A stretch of 64,000 bases of DNA from Prochilodus magdalenae (taxonomy: Eukaryota > Chordata > Actinopteri > Characiformes > Prochilodontidae), in NCBI GenBank assembly GCA_024036415.1, contig JAMWET010006568.1, positions 326,001 to 390,000 on the forward strand, read 5' to 3'. The translations under genes and the position numbers were made by a program. Positions 61,831 through 64,000 of the stretch are shown one piece after another. The notes beneath the pieces are model-generated. The model was not told where the DNA came from. It did no database searches and worked only from the letters and a program-made list of their open reading frames with translations. Numbering within the stretch: the stretch's first letter is position 1; every line of letters begins with the position of its first letter.

Positions 61831-63329
61831 TTAAAGCCAAGTAAGCACTGTACATACAGTATTCCTTAATCTGCAATCATGCTAGATTAGCATCTTCCTA
61901 CTGTGTTTTGGGGGGTTGTTGCATTTTCATGTACACGAAGATTAGAAGGCATTCCCACATCTGCTGATACTTCTGATTGTGTTTCCAATCGGAGTAACAT
62001 TTAACTTGGTCTTTAACATCAGGTACCAACTGCTTCAGACAGCCAACCAGCACATATACAACTACGAAACAGAGATCAGTCCATGCAACCTAGATTAATC
62101 TGAAGTCTGAAGGTCAAAGCAAATTAAATTAGATGACATTAAGCTGGGAAATCAGGAACTGAATCATAAGAACCCCTGTCAGTACACGGGTATTAGCCTA
62201 CAAGCAGATCTTGACTCCTCCAACATGGCAGACATGCAGACGTATTGCCTCAGATACAACAGACGACGCAGCATCTGTGTATGTATATCTATGCCCCGGA
62301 CCCCTATCCTGTTTACCGACCCTTCCCAACAGTGAAATGAAATATCCTCTCCTGTCCAAATAAGAAAACAGTGGTATGAAGTGAGAGCATTGTGCTCATT
62401 GCCTTGTCTGGCCGCATTTCAATATAGCAGCTCCTGCACTCCACAGCAAACAAAGGACGAGAGAGCGTGTTCCATTGAAAAACGATTTGGCCTCGTCCTA
62501 CTGCAATGCACTGCAGGTTTCAGTGCTACCTGGTATGAGGCACCTGGTGACCCGAAATAACCGAACGCTGCTGAGTCCTGAGATTCGTGCTCACTGTAAA
62601 GCTCGGACAGCGGCTTATGAATTTGTCGTATCTTTGGCTCGCCTAACACGGCCATGTTCCATAGGAAAACACAATGTACTTAATAAGCGCGCAGAACACG
62701 CTCAGCTCGATTCCTGCACGCCAGCAATTCCCTGAGCCTGTGGCCGGAAACCTAGAGGGTCCACCATCCTCAAACAAGCAGCGTGCATTATTTAGAATGG
62801 CCTTGACCGAGGAACCTGTACATCCAGCATTTTTAAACAGCAGCTTCCACTACACTCACTTCCACTTCTTCGCTGGCCCTGATAAATGCGTTCCCCGTCT
62901 GCAGTGAAGGATCATTCTTTTTCACCACTCTGCAACCCCTCGCTATGTTAGGATCATTATCCAAATTGAATCTAAAACCTGGAGGCTTGCCGCAGTTCCT
63001 TTCTCCAGCCTTACTGATTCCAGGGAGCCCATTCACAGGATGGGAGAGTGGTGGAAATGGTGTTTACTGGACTCCTGTCACAGCTTACCCTGATGCTCTA
63101 CTCCAAATGTTTAACAGAGATTCCCAGTACCTACGAAAACCATCTTAACAGGGAATTCCACTTCTAGTGGTATGAGCAGCTCTAGAGAAAATGGAAATTG
63201 TTCATAGGGATGCTAATGGGAGGCAGATGTCTAGGCAGTTGAGTGGTTCTTTAAGCTCCATCAAAGATTATTACATGAAATGGTTATGAATTTGCTACCT
63301 GATGGCTGTGACATGGTCTTCTCATTTAT
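61831..63329. other. intronic unique sequence
   Basis: No exon or repeat recognised. 62400-62760 retains CpGs and lacks repeat signatures, so it may be a regulatory block. Small frames on both strands have no domain. Confidence 0.35.
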
Positions 63330-63511
63330 GGGTAACACCTTACATTAAGTATTGACCAACAAACATGAAGTGGTGCATTAGTCAACATCAAGTAATACAC
63401 TACCAATGGTTACGGTGATCAACCAATGCTACGTATTGTAACAACTACTGTACATGTCAGTTAACCATTGTTAATGCAATACTTCATGTTTGTTCTAATA
63501 AGTCTATTCCT
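63330..63511. repeat. short foldback repeat
   Basis: GGTAACACCTTACATTAAGT at the left, with internal complementary segments: CAACAAACATGAAGTGG against AATACTTCATGTTTGTTC, and ACCAATGGTTACGG against GTTAACCATTGTTAATG. It looks like a MITE able to form a hairpin. The right terminus is not sharp. Confidence 0.55.
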
Positions 63512-64000
63512 GGTGGAGGGATTCACGCAAGGCAGCCTATTGGTGGGTTCCAGAGAAAACTCATTTTCTTAAATTTACCACTATGTTTTACCACCAATTA
63601 ACACTGTTGGAAACGAGGAACACTGCATCCGCACATGCATAAACATTACACAAAAGCATATCTTCAGTATAAACAAACAGCCTATAACAGTAAACACACC
63701 ATGATGTAAGATGCTTTGTGAGGTGACTAACACTGTATTGACATTACAGCCCCTAAGCTAAAGTGATGGGCATTTCTTTCTCATTTTATAGCCCTGGTAG
63801 GGAACATCATTCGCAAGTAATGGACCTTATAAGGCAGGTGCCCACTTAAGACCATTAGGTCTATACTGATCATTGACAAAACTATTCAGACTTTCTGCAG
63901 ACTTGGACTTTAGAATAATTACCTATCCTTTTGAATTGATGACAAAATGGAAGGTACCCCATGATTCATTAGTGACGGTGGTGGCGGGCCACTGCAATGA

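Larger units (their letters stand above)
43600..64000 (-). other. nrxn1: nrxn1 upstream intron (partial)
   Basis: More than 20.4 kb upstream of the cysteine-loop exon. I looked for the preceding exon (end of LNS6 and the Ser/Thr-rich stalk) on the minus strand and did not find it, so the intron runs past the window. I also could not find a first exon for a gamma-type short isoform. Content is repeats plus several blocks that may be regulatory. Confidence 0.8.

Overview
This window is vertebrate nuclear DNA and almost certainly from a teleost fish. It carries the two 3'-most coding exons of a neurexin-1 gene (nrxn1) on the minus strand. The rest is intron, 3' UTR, downstream flank and a dense load of fish-type repeats. 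No prokaryotic operon, phage, CRISPR array or intact transposase is present. The many small open frames are chance, repeat-derived or transposon relics. The organism call rests on the fish-type SINEs, the abundance of Tc1/mariner elements and the neurexin sequence. An ostariophysan (for example a characiform) is plausible from the repeat families, but this is recollection, not proof.

Layout (the gene reads right to left). 43600-64000 is part of a large intron with no further neurexin exon seen. 43521-43599 is an exon for the juxtamembrane cysteine loop. It has a second splice donor 9 bases downstream that reproduces neurexin alternative splice site 5 (SS5). 14731-43520 is a 28.8-kb intron. 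14426-14730 is the terminal coding exon (stalk end, transmembrane helix, cytoplasmic tail, PDZ-binding EYYV, stop). The 3' UTR lies below 14426, with possible poly(A) signals near 13270 and 12635. Positions 1 to about 12600 are downstream flank.

Repeats: three near-identical 0.53-kb deletion derivatives of one Tc1 element (7.1, 26.1, 42.1 kb); eight decayed copies of a second Tc1-type family; two copies of a third Tc1-like family; relics of two other Tc1/mariner types (9.0 and 46.7 kb); a mariner 3' end duplicated around a tRNA-derived SINE (61.1-61.8 kb); a LINE reverse-transcriptase remnant split by a Tc1 derivative (25.1-26.7 kb); a second tRNA-derived SINE (43.8 kb); LINE 3' tails; foldback and other non-autonomous DNA elements; and several tandem arrays (42-bp x about 18, 21-bp x about 40, a 21-bp compound array, and a roughly 180-bp x 4 array).

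The least explained signals are: (i) two collinear, diverged non-coding blocks 5 kb apart in the nrxn1 intron (15.87-16.32 and 21.15-21.54 kb); (ii) a 0.69-kb duplicated segment (38.8 and 40.7 kb) with an unrecognised protein-like frame; (iii) promoter-like motif clusters inside introns (CRE/CCAAT at 38.0 kb, a ZNF143/THAP11-type site at 58.4 kb); (iv) CpG-retaining, homeodomain-motif-rich blocks that look like conserved non-coding elements, most clearly 51.96-52.53 kb.
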